Shown: piece after piece, positions 40,063 through 49,824 of the stretch
How the letters are laid out: each line of letters opens with the position of its first letter
Position numbering within the stretch: the stretch's first letter is position 1
From: Mycolicibacterium neoaurum ATCC 25795
GTDB taxonomy: Bacteria; Actinomycetota; Actinomycetes; Mycobacteriales; Mycobacteriaceae
Assembly (NCBI RefSeq): GCF_000691525.1
Contig: NZ_JMDW01000015.1
Coordinates: 62,001-126,000 of the forward strand
Length of the DNA: 64,000 bases
Reading direction: 5' to 3'
Program-made: the position numbers and the translations under genes
Notes under the pieces: model-generated
Databases searched by the model: none
The model's input: only the letters and a program-made list of their open reading frames with translations
What the model was told of the DNA's origin: nothing

Positions 40063-42399
40063 ATGACCACGTCCGGTCTGTTCCGAGCCACCGCCCTGGT
40101 CGCGGCAGTCACCGTCCTCGTCGCAGCGTGCTCCACCGACTCGGGACGCAATGATCACGGCCGACTCGGTCCGCAGGCGCAACGCGCCACCTCTCCGATC
40201 AACTTCGCCTTGCCGGAATCGGAGCGTTACCACCGGCTGGCGACCTATCCGGTGTATCTGAACCGGCCGACGGGCACGGACCCGGCGGCCGAGACCGCGG
40301 CCGAGATCGGCACCGCGAGCGTCGACGGCAACACCGTCATCTACACCGATGCCGCAGCCAAGCGCATCGGCTTCGTCGACATCAGCGATCCGCTCAACCC
40401 CGTTGGTAGGGGGACGGTTTCGTTACAGGACCTCGGCGGTGCCGACGACCGGCCGACATCGATCACCGCGGTGGGGGAGTTCGTGCTGGTGGTCGTCGAC
40501 GGCACCGGGGCAGATCGCACCAACCCGTCGGGACGGGTGGACGTCATCCGGGTCGCCGACCGGACCCGGGTGCGCAGTATCGATCTCGGTGGACAGCCAG
40601 ATTCGATCGCGCTGAGCCCGGATGGCAGCTTCGCGGCGATCGCCATGGAGAACCAGCGTGACGAGGAGACCGCGCCACCCGATGGTGCCGAAGGAGACCT
40701 CCCGCAGCCGCCGACCGGATTCGTCCAGTTGTTGACCCTGGCCGGCGGGCCCGCCCAGTGGCGGACCCGCCGGGTCGACTTCGACATCGAGCAGGCCCGC
40801 GCTGCCGGTCTGGACACACCGCAGGATCTCGAACCGGAGTACGTCAGCATCAACGCGCGCGGACAGGTCGCGGTGACGCTGCAGGAGAACAACGGCATCG
40901 CCATCATCGACGGGAACACCGGCGCCGTCTCCTCGATCTTCAACGCCGGCACCCAGACCGTCGAGGGCGTCGACACCCACGAGGACGGCACCATCGACCA
41001 GAGCGGGTCTATCGCAGCGGTGCCGCGCGAACCGGACGCCATCGGCTGGATCGGTGACGATCATGTCGTCACGGCCAACGAGGGTGACTGGAAGGGCGGT
41101 ACCCGAGGCTGGACGGTGTTCGACGCCGCCACCGGCGAGATCACCTGGGACGCCGGCAATTCGCTGGAAGAGCTCGCGGTCCGCACCGGGATGCACGTGG
41201 AATCGCGGGCCGAGTCGAGGGGCTCCGAACCCGAAGGCCTGATCAGCACCGAGATCGGCGGGCGGCCGATGGTGTTGGTGGGCTCCGAGCGGAGCAACTT
41301 CGTGGCCGGTTATGACGTCAGTGACCCGAAGGCTCCGGCGTTCCGCCAGATCCTGCCGACCGCCGCCGGCCCGGAGGGCATCCTGGCGATCCCGTCGCGC
41401 AATCTGCTGGTGGTCTGTTCGGAGGCCGATGATGCCGATGACGGCGTGCGTTCGGCGATCACGATCTTCGGATACGGCGGTGCCTACGCGGGCATCGATG
41501 CCGGCAGGCCCATGTTCCCGTCCGTCGTCTCCGGCGACCTCGACGGGACGCCCATCGGCTGGGGCGCGCTCGGTGCGCTGGCGGCCGACCCCGCCGCTGC
41601 GGACCGGCTGTTCACCGCGACCGACGGCGCATACGGGCCGGCGCGAGTGTTGAGCATCGACCTGTCCAAGACACCCGCGTTGATCGACAGCGAACTGCCC
41701 ATCACCGAGAACGGATCACCGGCGAACCTGGACATCGAGGGCCTGGTGGTGCGTCCCGACGGCTATGTGCTGGCCGTGGAGGGGCCCGATGGTGGCGGCA
41801 ACGAGTTGGTCAATGTCGCGCCGGACGGTGCCATCAAGGATCACGTGCGGTTGCCCGCCGAGGTCGCCGCGGGCCTGGCCGGTCAGGGCCTGGAGGGGGT
41901 GGCGATCGACGGCGAGACGATCTGGGTGACCCTGCAGCGCGAGATCGCCGGTGATCCACCGGGAGTCGTGCGCCTGGGCCGGTACACCCCGGCGAACCGG
42001 CAGTGGGATTGGTTCGGCTACCGGCTGGAGCCGGCCGAGGCCGACGGGGATCGGATGAGCCTGTCCGAGATCGTCGTACACGACGGTGCGTTGCTGGTCC
42101 TCGAGCGCGACAACCACACCGGTCCCGAGGCCAGGGTGAAGGCCATCTACCGGGTCGAACTGCCCGCCGGGCCCGGTGCGGTCGGTACCGCCGAGCCGCC
42201 GGTGCTGCCCAAGACACTCGCCCGCGACCTACTTCCCGACCTGGCGGCCACCAAGGGATTCATCCAGGAAAAGGTCGAGGGCTTCGCCGTGGCAGGCAAC
42301 GGGAATGTCTACGTCGTCACCGACAACGATGGTGCCGAAGCCGGCACCGGTGAGACGGTGCTGCTCAACCTCGGCCCGGCCCGCGAGGCGCTCGGTTAA
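40063..42399 (+). CDS. Phytase/esterase-like exported lipoprotein (beta-propeller)
   Basis: 778 residues. The lipobox LVAACS follows a hydrophobic leader, so it should be lipid-anchored outside the membrane. The body is a long run of propeller blades: the N-terminal half has TVIYTDAAAKRIGFVDISDP and PDSIALSPDGSFAAIAMENQ (choice-of-anchor/alkaline-phosphatase-like), and the C-terminal half has LDIEGLVVRPDGYVLAVEGP and LEGVAIDGETIWVTLQRE, the esterase-like-activity-of-phytase domain. Likely a secreted phosphoesterase or ligand-binding propeller. The ATG at 40063 is chosen because it gives the lipoprotein leader. Its stop overlaps the convergent isocitrate lyase stop. Confidence 0.8.
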   Translation: MTTSGLFRATALVAAVTVLVAACSTDSGRNDHGRLGPQAQRATSPINFALPESERYHRLATYPVYLNRPTGTDPAAETAAEIGTASVDGNTVIYTDAAAKRIGFVDISDPLNPVGRGTVSLQDLGGADDRPTSITAVGEFVLVVVDGTGADRTNPSGRVDVIRVADRTRVRSIDLGGQPDSIALSPDGSFAAIAMENQRDEETAPPDGAEGDLPQPPTGFVQLLTLAGGPAQWRTRRVDFDIEQARAAGLDTPQDLEPEYVSINARGQVAVTLQENNGIAIIDGNTGAVSSIFNAGTQTVEGVDTHEDGTIDQSGSIAAVPREPDAIGWIGDDHVVTANEGDWKGGTRGWTVFDAATGEITWDAGNSLEELAVRTGMHVESRAESRGSEPEGLISTEIGGRPMVLVGSERSNFVAGYDVSDPKAPAFRQILPTAAGPEGILAIPSRNLLVVCSEADDADDGVRSAITIFGYGGAYAGIDAGRPMFPSVVSGDLDGTPIGWGALGALAADPAAADRLFTATDGAYGPARVLSIDLSKTPALIDSELPITENGSPANLDIEGLVVRPDGYVLAVEGPDGGGNELVNVAPDGAIKDHVRLPAEVAAGLAGQGLEGVAIDGETIWVTLQREIAGDPPGVVRLGRYTPANRQWDWFGYRLEPAEADGDRMSLSEIVVHDGALLVLERDNHTGPEARVKAIYRVELPAGPGAVGTAEPPVLPKTLARDLLPDLAATKGFIQEKVEGFAVAGNGNVYVVTDNDGAEAGTGETVLLNLGPAREALG

Positions 42400-44675
42400 T
42401 CCTCCTTGCGGATCAGCCGGCCCAGTGCCGCGCGGTCGGCAGACAACAATTCGTCGATGCGCGCCTGGTTGACGTCGGCGACGATGATCTCGCCGACCTC
42501 CTGATACACATTGCTGAACAGGCCGTGCTTCTTCAGCTTCTCGGTTTGGTAGATGTTGTCCTCGGTGGGCGTCACGTAGTACACGATCTCGGGCTTGAAG
42601 CGATGGATCAGCCACAGGTGGATCACGTCCATCAGGCGCTTCTTGCGCAGTTTCTCGGCGTAGGTGTTCTGGTCTCGCACCGTCAGGATGCTGCGGCCGT
42701 GCCGATCCTTGATCGGATCGACGATGACATCGGCGACCTTGTCCTCCCCGTCGCCGTAGATGCCGAGCTCCAGCACATCGGAACCGGCGCGACGCGGCCG
42801 CAGCTGTACCCGCAGCGTCTCGCTGAGCTGGTAGTGCTCGCCCCAGATGGCCAGCCACTCTTCCAGCAGCTTCTTGGGCACCTCGGTCTGCACGAGGTGC
42901 TGGTGTTGGGTGGATCCCTTGCCCATCGACTTGGTCGTCGCGGTGCGCCCCGATGATGCGGCCAGCGCGGCATCGCTGCGCGGACCACCGACGAGGGTTT
43001 GCGGTGTGCGATAGGGCGATTCGACCAGGCGCATCTTGCGCTGCAGTCGGGCCAGGGACAACATGCCGTCCTGGAGCAACGCGGTCGCGAATTCCTCGGC
43101 GGCCACCCCGTCGATCTGATGTCCGCCGTAGGTCATGAAGTTGAACACGAAGCCGAGCTTGCCGATCTCCTCGGGGAAGGCCCGCATCTCGTCATCGCTC
43201 ATACCGGTGGTGTCCCAGTTGAAGGACGGTGAAAGGTTGTAAGCCAGCATCTTGTCCGGGTACACCGCGTGGATCGCGTGGGCGAACTCGCGGGCGTCGG
43301 CAAGGTCGGCCGTCTTCGTCTCCATCCACAGGATGTCGGCAAATGGTGCCGCGGCAAGCGATTTGGCGATCGCGTAGGGAATGCCGCCGCGGATCTGGTA
43401 GTAGCCCTCCGGTGTCTTCACCCGTTCGGGGTCCCACACCACGTCCGCACCGAGGGATTTCGCCTTCTCGCGTGCGGCGTACAGCGAGGCGGTCTTGGCG
43501 AACTCCCGCCACTCGGCGGCGCTCATCTCGGCCTTCTCGCCCTCGCGTTCCCGGAACTCCAACAGTTCGGCCACGGCATCGCCATAGGTCTCCAACCCCG
43601 CATCGTCCTGCCACGCTTGGACGAATTGCGATTCCACCTCGTCGAACAGCGCATCAACGGATTGGCCCGGCCGGTAGGACTCGGCTGCCCTGGCCACCGC
43701 GTCGAGCAGACCCTGGCGCTCCAACCAGGATTCGGCCGCCGCGTATTCCCCCTCTGGCAACGCATAGAGCAGGTGCCCGTTGAGTTCGGTGATACCGAGG
43801 GTGTGGAAGCGTCGGGTGATCGCCAGGAAGCAGGCCTTGTACGGCGGGATCTTCACATTGGTCGCGCCGAGCAGGAACGGTTGATCACGCTCGTCGGCCC
43901 GGCTGTCGATCAAGTTGGCCGCCTCGGCGTCGGTGCGCGCGACGATGATGCCTGGCACCCGCATGATGTCGAGCTGGAAGCGAGCAGTGTTGAGCCGCTT
44001 GATCTGTTCGTCCGACGGCACCAGAACCTTACCGCCCTGATGACCACACTTCTTGGTGCCCGGCCGCTGGTCCTCGATGTGATAGCCGGGGACACCCGAT
44101 TCGACAAAACGCCGAATCAGGTTGCGTACGTGCGGATCCCCGCCGTGGCCGGTGTCGGCGTCGGCGATGATGAACGGCCGGTAGTCGATCGGGGGTTGCG
44201 CGGCACGTTGCTCGGGGGTCATCCTTAACCGCAGGTACTGCTGGTTGCGGTCGGCGGTCAGCAGCGCACGGACAAGTCCGGCCGCCTCGTCGGGTACCTG
44301 ACTGAGCGGGTAGCTGGCCAGATCGGGTCCGGGGTCCTCGCTGATCGACCCCTTCGCCGAGGTCGCCCAACCGCCGAGATAGATGCCCTCGATCCCCATC
44401 CGCTTCATGGTCACGGCCTGGCCGGGCGAGTAGGGCCCGAAGGTGGTGATGCTCTTCTTCTGCTCGAAGAGTTCCCGCAGTCGCGGATAGAACGCCGTGG
44501 CGGCTTCGCGCGCCACCGGATAGTCCGAGGGGATGGTGCCGCGCTGTTCGGCGACCTGGCGGGCCGAATACAGCCGGGTGATGCCGTCGAAGCGCGGGCT
44601 GTCGAAGTACTCCTGGGTGGCGGCCACATCCTGGGAGAACTGCTCATCGGATGTGGTGTCGGCGCTGCTGGCCAT
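42396..44675 (-). CDS. aceA: Isocitrate lyase, type 2 (long form)
   Basis: 759 residues, far longer than the ~430-residue type 1 enzyme and matching the mycobacterial ICL2 form. It cleaves isocitrate to glyoxylate and succinate, the first step of the glyoxylate shunt used to grow on fatty acids. Catalytic KKCGH is at 208-212 (Cys210), and IIADADTGHGGDPHVRNLIR supplies metal ligands. After the TIM barrel, the last ~160 residues (DVLELGIYGDGEDKVADVIV) form the extra C-terminal domain thought to respond to acetyl-CoA in M. tuberculosis ICL2. A malate synthase is not in the window. Confidence 0.93.
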   Translation of the reverse strand: MASSADTTSDEQFSQDVAATQEYFDSPRFDGITRLYSARQVAEQRGTIPSDYPVAREAATAFYPRLRELFEQKKSITTFGPYSPGQAVTMKRMGIEGIYLGGWATSAKGSISEDPGPDLASYPLSQVPDEAAGLVRALLTADRNQQYLRLRMTPEQRAAQPPIDYRPFIIADADTGHGGDPHVRNLIRRFVESGVPGYHIEDQRPGTKKCGHQGGKVLVPSDEQIKRLNTARFQLDIMRVPGIIVARTDAEAANLIDSRADERDQPFLLGATNVKIPPYKACFLAITRRFHTLGITELNGHLLYALPEGEYAAAESWLERQGLLDAVARAAESYRPGQSVDALFDEVESQFVQAWQDDAGLETYGDAVAELLEFREREGEKAEMSAAEWREFAKTASLYAAREKAKSLGADVVWDPERVKTPEGYYQIRGGIPYAIAKSLAAAPFADILWMETKTADLADAREFAHAIHAVYPDKMLAYNLSPSFNWDTTGMSDDEMRAFPEEIGKLGFVFNFMTYGGHQIDGVAAEEFATALLQDGMLSLARLQRKMRLVESPYRTPQTLVGGPRSDAALAASSGRTATTKSMGKGSTQHQHLVQTEVPKKLLEEWLAIWGEHYQLSETLRVQLRPRRAGSDVLELGIYGDGEDKVADVIVDPIKDRHGRSILTVRDQNTYAEKLRKKRLMDVIHLWLIHRFKPEIVYYVTPTEDNIYQTEKLKKHGLFSNVYQEVGEIIVADVNQARIDELLSADRAALGRLIRKED

Positions 44676-44794
44676 CTATCTGCTCCTCGTCGAGCCTCTG
44701 CGGACCACTCGATTATCGCGGTGCGGGATCATGACCGGAGGCGAGTTGGGCCGATTGCGCCCGACCGGCCGAGCCCGGGCCTAGGCTGCCGGCC

Positions 44795-45211
44795 ATGTCG
44801 ATCGACGGTGCGGCCGTGGCAGTCGGGGGATTGCGGATGGCTTCGGGGATCTCGTTTTTGGTGGATCCGCTGCGGGCGAACCGGCTATGGGGCTCGCCCG
44901 ATCGCCCCGACGCCACCGCCCAGCTGTTGTTGCGGTCGATGGGATACCGCGATGCGTTGATCGGGGGATTGTTGCTGGCCGCCGGTGTCCGGGGCAGGAA
45001 CACCCGCGGGTGGTTCCTTGCCTCCGGCGGGGCCGATGCCGCCGACCTGCTCGGTGGCGCCGGAGTTCATCATCAGATGCCGCAGTCCCAGCGGATCATC
45101 GGTCTCGGCGGCGCGGTCGTCGGCATCGGTGTCGGCCTGTGGGGTGCCACCCGGCGGCGGGTGGTGCAGAGCGGACCGACGGCGAGTGTGCCCAGGGATC
45201 AGATGTCGTGA
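44795..45211 (+). CDS. Small membrane protein, DUF4267-like
   Basis: 138 residues. Four weakly hydrophobic helices (VGGLRMASGISFLVDPLRAN, ALIGGLLLAAG, IIGLGGAVVGIGVGLWG) with the motif SMGYRDALIGGLLLAAG, as in DUF4267-type proteins. The function is unknown. It is convergent with, and overlaps by 13 bases, the DUF5313 gene. It is divergent from isocitrate lyase. Confidence 0.6.
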   Translation: MSIDGAAVAVGGLRMASGISFLVDPLRANRLWGSPDRPDATAQLLLRSMGYRDALIGGLLLAAGVRGRNTRGWFLASGGADAADLLGGAGVHHQMPQSQRIIGLGGAVVGIGVGLWGATRRRVVQSGPTASVPRDQMS

Positions 45212-45618
45212 CTGCCCGCGGGACCCGAACGCGGCCCGTAACGCTCCTCGTAGGCCCGGTGTTTGTGCGCATTGCGTTCTCGGGAGAGGGCGTCGACCAG
45301 GTTGGGGTTCAGCCCATGCTTGGCAAGCATGTGCCGCCGCCAGACCTTGTTGAGTGCGTGTGAGAAGAACACGAACGGGATGAAGATCGGCAGGGTCATG
45401 CTGACGTGCAGGTACAGCGACATCGGGATGAACCAGATGGGGGCCAGGATGGCAATGGCCGGAACCGCCACCCGGGCCATCATGCGCACCGTGGCGCCGG
45501 GTCCGGCCAGATCCTGGGCGACCCACTGCCGCATGGAGACGGGAAGCGTCTTGCCGTAACAGTAGGCGATGTACTGAAGCGGGCCGGGTCGCGTCGCGGG
45601 TCCCGTGGCAGTCGGCAT
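45199..45618 (-). CDS. DUF5313 family membrane protein
   Basis: 139 residues, full length. Marks of this mycobacterial family: LQYIAYCYGKTLPVSMRQWV near the start, two membrane helices in the middle (VPAIAILAPIWFIPMSLYLH, LPIFIPFVFFSHALNKVWRR) and a charged C terminus, HGLNPNLVDALSRERNAHKH. No function established. Divergent from the ArsR/SulP operon. Confidence 0.82.
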   Translation of the reverse strand: MPTATGPATRPGPLQYIAYCYGKTLPVSMRQWVAQDLAGPGATVRMMARVAVPAIAILAPIWFIPMSLYLHVSMTLPIFIPFVFFSHALNKVWRRHMLAKHGLNPNLVDALSRERNAHKHRAYEERYGPRSGPAGSHDI

Positions 45619-45690
45619 GGACTCGAAGTCTAAGCGTCGGTATTCTGAATTGCGAATTATCTCAATCCATCAATCAGGAGTGCGGCGGGC

Positions 45691-46071
45691 GTGGCGGACA
45701 GTTTCCTCGGCGGACCCGAACGACCGCTCTATGAGATCAAGGCCAATCTGTTCAAGGCGCTGGCACACCCCGCGCGAATCCGCATCCTGGAGATTCTCTC
45801 GACCAGTGCGGCAGCCACCCCGGTGAGCGCGATCCTGGCCGATACCGATATCGAACCCACGCAGCTCTCCCAACACCTCGCCGTGCTGAAGCGCCACCAC
45901 GTCGTGCGTGGGCACCGGGTCGGTAATGCCGTGTACTACGAACTCGCCCACCCCAAGGTCGCCGAGTTGCTGGTCATCGCGCGCGTCTTCCTGACCGACA
46001 CCCTCTCGGCCCAGCGCGACCATCTCGACGCCATCGGCGCACTGCCGCCCATCGGCACATCGGCACGATGA
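45691..46071 (+). CDS. ArsR-family regulator, without the usual metal site
   Basis: 126 residues. Winged-helix ArsR fold: IKANLFKALAHPARIRILEI, then DTDIEPTQLSQHLAVLKRHH (recognition helix) and VRGHRVGNAVYYEL (wing). The Cys pair ELCVC of metal-sensing ArsR/SmtB proteins is missing, so its signal is probably not arsenic or zinc. GTG start with CAGGAG 9 bases upstream. It overlaps the SulP gene by 4 bases, so it most likely controls anion uptake. Confidence 0.88.
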   Translation: MADSFLGGPERPLYEIKANLFKALAHPARIRILEILSTSAAATPVSAILADTDIEPTQLSQHLAVLKRHHVVRGHRVGNAVYYELAHPKVAELLVIARVFLTDTLSAQRDHLDAIGALPPIGTSAR

Positions 46072-47747
46072 GGCCGCCATCGCGGTGGTGGACAACCGCC
46101 CGCGCGCTGCTACCCGGTGCGCGTGACTACGCCGGTCTGCGCTCGTCGTGGCGGCACGACGTTCTTGCCGGCATCACCGTGGGTGTCGTGGCGCTGCCGT
46201 TGGCGCTCGCATTCGGGATCAGCTCGGGTGTCGGTGCGGCAGCGGGACTGGTCACCGCGATCGTCGCCGGCATCGTCGCCGCGGTGTTCGGCGGCTCCCA
46301 CGTGCAGGTGTCCGGGCCCACCGGCGCCATGGCCGTGGTGCTGGCGCCGGTGGTCGCCCAGCACGGTCTTTCCAGCGTGGCCATCGTGACGATCCTGGCC
46401 GGCGCGATGGTGTTCGTCGCCGGTGCGACGGGCGTGGGCCGGCTCGTGACGATCATCCCGTGGCCCGTCATCGAAGGGTTCACCCTCGGTATCGCGGTGA
46501 TCATCTTCCTGCAACAGGTGCCCGCGGCCGTCGGCACCGCAGCGCCGGAAGGTAAGCGGCCGTTGGCCGCTGCCCTCGAGGCGCTGACGACCGCAGACGG
46601 GGTGACCGCCCGGTGGGCGCTGCTGGTGGTGGCTGTGGTGATCGTGGTGATGGTCGGCCTACGCCGCCTGCTCCCCACCTTTCCGTCATCGCTGGTGGCG
46701 GTGATCGTGGCATCGGTGGTGGTTTCCGTTGCCGGGCTGCCGATCCCACGCATCGGCGAGCTGCCCGCCGGATTGCCCGTACCGACCTGGCCGCAGGCGG
46801 ATCTCGCGGCGATGAAGGCATTGTTCGGTGCGGCACTGGCGATCGCGGCGTTGGCTGCCATCGAGTCGCTGCTGTCGGCCCGGGTGGCCGCGAGTCTGTC
46901 GGGCACCGCTGCAGGTGATCCCGACCGCGAGCTCGTCGGGCAGGGAATGGCGTCGGTGGCCGCCGGACTGTTCGGCGGGATGCCGGCAACAGGTGCGATC
47001 GCGCGCACCGCGGTGAACGTCAAAGCCGGTGCGCGAACGCGGATCGCCGCGCTCACGCATTCGGTGCTGTTGATCGGTGTCGTCTATCTGCTCAGCGGCC
47101 CGGTGGGCGCCATCCCGTTGGCGGCGCTGGCCGCGGTGCTGATGGTCACCGCCACCACGATGATCTCCGGCGGCGTCATCGCCAGGGTTCTGCGCAGTGG
47201 TCGGTCGGGAGCGCTGATCTTCGTGGTCACCGCGGGTGTCACGGTGTGCCTCGATCTGATCCAGGCCGTGGAACTGGGGATGTTGGTGGCGGCGTTGTTC
47301 GCGCTGGCCGCCATGGCCCGGCGCAGCGGTGTTCATCGCGAAGCGTTACCGGGCCCGTATCGACCCGGCGATGAACACATCATGCTGCTCCGGTTGGACG
47401 GCGCCATGTTCTTCGGCGCCGCCGAACGGATATCGGACACGATCGCCGAACTGGCGGCCTCCGGGCCTGCGGTGGTGATCATCAGGATGTCCGGTCTGCA
47501 TCACCTCGATGCGACGGGTGCCCATGCTTTGAGTCGGATCACCGACCAACTGGAGTCGCGCGGAACGCTGGTCATCATCAAAGGTGTCGACCCCGAGCAA
47601 CACGAGCTGCTGACCAACATCGGCATCCACCAATCGTTACGGCACGAGACCCACCTGATGGACAGTCTCGATGAAGCCATCGCCCACGCACGCGCCCACG
47701 TGGACCGCGAAAATGCGTTGACGGCCCAGGGTCGGCACGACGCCTAG
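46068..47747 (+). CDS. SulP-family anion permease with STAS domain
   Basis: 559 residues. Residues 1-425 form the SulP/SLC26 membrane domain: LAGITVGVVALPLALAFGIS, FGGSHVQVSGPTGAMAVVLA and GLFGGMPATGAIARTAVNVK are its signatures. Residues about 440-550 are a STAS domain (RLDGAMFFGAAERISDTIAE, RMSGLHHLDATGAHALSRI). Family members import sulfate, bicarbonate or other anions; the substrate here is not readable. It is translationally coupled to the ArsR-type gene and forms a two-gene operon with it. Confidence 0.92.
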   Translation: MRPPSRWWTTARALLPGARDYAGLRSSWRHDVLAGITVGVVALPLALAFGISSGVGAAAGLVTAIVAGIVAAVFGGSHVQVSGPTGAMAVVLAPVVAQHGLSSVAIVTILAGAMVFVAGATGVGRLVTIIPWPVIEGFTLGIAVIIFLQQVPAAVGTAAPEGKRPLAAALEALTTADGVTARWALLVVAVVIVVMVGLRRLLPTFPSSLVAVIVASVVVSVAGLPIPRIGELPAGLPVPTWPQADLAAMKALFGAALAIAALAAIESLLSARVAASLSGTAAGDPDRELVGQGMASVAAGLFGGMPATGAIARTAVNVKAGARTRIAALTHSVLLIGVVYLLSGPVGAIPLAALAAVLMVTATTMISGGVIARVLRSGRSGALIFVVTAGVTVCLDLIQAVELGMLVAALFALAAMARRSGVHREALPGPYRPGDEHIMLLRLDGAMFFGAAERISDTIAELAASGPAVVIIRMSGLHHLDATGAHALSRITDQLESRGTLVIIKGVDPEQHELLTNIGIHQSLRHETHLMDSLDEAIAHARAHVDRENALTAQGRHDA

Positions 47748-47757
47748 ACTCACAGCC

Positions 47758-48399
47758 GTGACGAAGTGCCTGGCCGCGGTAATTCTGATCTGCGTCCTGG
47801 CCGGCTGCACCCGGACGGTGGACAACCCGCGGGCCACATCCCAAGCCTCGATCGGACCGATCACTGCCGGACAGGTCGCCGATATGCTCAGCCCGGATAT
47901 CCAGAATCACGATGGGAACAGATTCGCCGTCGTCGTTCCGGACAGCTGTGCCGGCACGGCCCTGGAGGTCGATCCGCCGTTCCTCGTCGATCACGGGCCC
48001 GTCGCCGAGGACGGTGGGCACTGGTCCGGGACCAACGGCCGATCCGAGGTGGTGAACGAGGAGATGGTCGCGGTGTATCCGTCCGACTTCTCGGCCGCCG
48101 ACGCACTCGCAACGGCTCGGCAGATCGTCGAAGCCTGCGCGGGTAGGCGGGTGGAGGTAACCACCATGGCCGACCGTACCTACACGTTCACCGTCGAAGC
48201 GCCCGCCGTCCAGGCGCCGGCGGGGTCGGTCCTGTGGTCGCTGCGCAGCGCGGAGTGGAACTGCGACAACCTGATGGTGGCCGCGCACAACGCGGCCATC
48301 GAGGTGACCAGCTGCGGCCCAGGCGGTGGCATGGATACCGTCACGGCCGCCGAGCAGGCACTCAAGCGTTTCGAGATGCTGGCCGACAACACGGCCTGA
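47758..48399 (+). CDS. Lipoprotein with PknH-like extracellular sensor domain
   Basis: 213 residues. The lipobox CVLAGCTR is directly at the N terminus from the GTG start. The body matches the stand-alone sensor fold found outside the membrane in PknH and in LppH/LpqN-type mycobacterial lipoproteins: PDSCAGTALEVD and later QIVEACAGRRVEV, AEWNCDN and VTSCGPGG give four cysteines for two disulfides. The ligand is unknown. It starts 10 bases after the SulP stop and may share its transcript. Confidence 0.8.
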   Translation: MTKCLAAVILICVLAGCTRTVDNPRATSQASIGPITAGQVADMLSPDIQNHDGNRFAVVVPDSCAGTALEVDPPFLVDHGPVAEDGGHWSGTNGRSEVVNEEMVAVYPSDFSAADALATARQIVEACAGRRVEVTTMADRTYTFTVEAPAVQAPAGSVLWSLRSAEWNCDNLMVAAHNAAIEVTSCGPGGGMDTVTAAEQALKRFEMLADNTA

Positions 48400-48452
48400 A
48401 CTCGGGTAGTCCTACTCATCCGCGCGGCCGCCGAGTGCGGCACGCTGTAGCC

Positions 48453-49757
48453 ATGCCGTTCGCCAAGCTCCTGCCGGCGCCCAGTTCGGTGGCAGCCGAC
48501 GCGGGTAACCGTGACCGCGCCATCGATGTCGCCCGGCTCTCCGCCCTGGTGGTCGTGATGTTCGGGCACTGTGCACTGCTGCTAGCCACCATCGACAGCG
48601 ACGGTCTGTGGATCGGCAACATCCTCGGGGAGTTGCCGCAGCTGACCCCCATCACCTGGGTGGTGCAGGTGATGCCGCTCTTCTTCTTCGCAGGCGGCGC
48701 GGCGGCCGCCTACGGCTGGCATCCGGGCACGGCGTGGGGCAGCTGGCTGGTGGGCCGGGCGCAGCGGCTGTGCCGGCCGGTGTTCTGGTACCTGGCGTTC
48801 TGGACGGCGGCGCTGGTGGTGGCCCGGTTGATCCTCGGTGGCGAATCGGCAGATCGGTTGGGCCGCGAATGCGTGGCGCTGCTGTGGTTTCTGGGCGTCT
48901 ACCTGGTCGTGATCGCCTTCGTTCCGCTGCTCACCCGCATCCGCAGTACCGGCAGCGCCGCGGCCGTGGTGGCCGCGCTGCTGGCCGTCGCCGCGGGTGT
49001 CGACCAGATCCGCTTCGCCGTCGGATCATCCGAAGCCGGGGTCGGCAATTTCCTGTTCGTGTGGCTGATCCCGGTGGTCATAGGCGTGGCATACGCCCGC
49101 AGGCTGATCCGGCCCGCCGGCGCGTTGGCTGTGGCGGCGGTGGCGTTGGCTGCCCAGGTCCTGTTGGCGCTGACGCAGACCTATGAGGTGTCGCTGGTCA
49201 CCACCGGCAGTAGCCACGGTGTCTCGAACGTGTCACCGCCGACGGTGTTGCTGGCCCTGCATTGCGTCTGGATGTCCTGCGTGTTCGTCGCGGCCGCCGG
49301 TCCCGTCGGTCGCTGGGCGCAGCGTCCCCGGGTCTGGTACGTGGTCGCGGTCGGCAATTCGGGCGCCATGACCCTCTATCTGTGGCATATCCCGGCGATC
49401 GCCGTCGCCACCTTTGCACTGAACGCATTCGGACTCGACGCCTACGACGTGCACGCACCGGACTTCTGGGCGATGTTGGCACTACGTGCGGCCGTCTTCG
49501 CGGTCGTGATGTTCGTGACGTTCCTGCTGCTGTCCCCGCTGGAACACCGCAGGCTGCCATGGTGGGACGCCCCGGTCGGGGCGGGCAGCGCGCGCTCGGC
49601 GCGAGGGGAGGTTCGGTCGGTGGTGGCGGGGGTGCTGATCTGCATGTCGGGGGTGGCGATGCTGCTGGTCGCCAAGAACGGGCTGGCCGGAGCCGACGGC
49701 TGGGTGCCGTTGGCATGCTTCCTGGTCGGGGTGCTGGCCGCGCGTGCTTGCGCTTGA
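48453..49757 (+). CDS. Acyltransferase-3 family membrane protein
   Basis: About 434 residues from the ATG at 48453. Ten or so membrane helices; the N-terminal catalytic stretch RDRAIDVARLSALVVVMFGHCALL contains the conserved Arg and His of OafA-type O-acyltransferases. The motif PLFFFAGGAAAAYGW is also typical. Such proteins add acetyl or other acyl groups to sugars or cell-envelope lipids. The acceptor is unknown. An open frame starting at 48234 belongs to the previous gene and is not used. Confidence 0.86.
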   Translation: MPFAKLLPAPSSVAADAGNRDRAIDVARLSALVVVMFGHCALLLATIDSDGLWIGNILGELPQLTPITWVVQVMPLFFFAGGAAAAYGWHPGTAWGSWLVGRAQRLCRPVFWYLAFWTAALVVARLILGGESADRLGRECVALLWFLGVYLVVIAFVPLLTRIRSTGSAAAVVAALLAVAAGVDQIRFAVGSSEAGVGNFLFVWLIPVVIGVAYARRLIRPAGALAVAAVALAAQVLLALTQTYEVSLVTTGSSHGVSNVSPPTVLLALHCVWMSCVFVAAAGPVGRWAQRPRVWYVVAVGNSGAMTLYLWHIPAIAVATFALNAFGLDAYDVHAPDFWAMLALRAAVFAVVMFVTFLLLSPLEHRRLPWWDAPVGAGSARSARGEVRSVVAGVLICMSGVAMLLVAKNGLAGADGWVPLACFLVGVLAARACA

Positions 49758-49824
49758 CACCCAACCCGGTCGCTGCGCTCTCACCCTCCGAACCGCTGTC
49801 AGGGCAATTCGGTAGGGTCTCGGC

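Noticed and set aside
38173..40233. 686- and 404-residue open frames antisense to the PGRS-like gene
   Set aside because: They arise because GGC/GGT repeats read as GCC/ACC or CCG/CCA on the other strand. The products are Pro- or Ala/Thr-only low complexity, and the sense frame has the ribosome-binding site, export signal and terminator.
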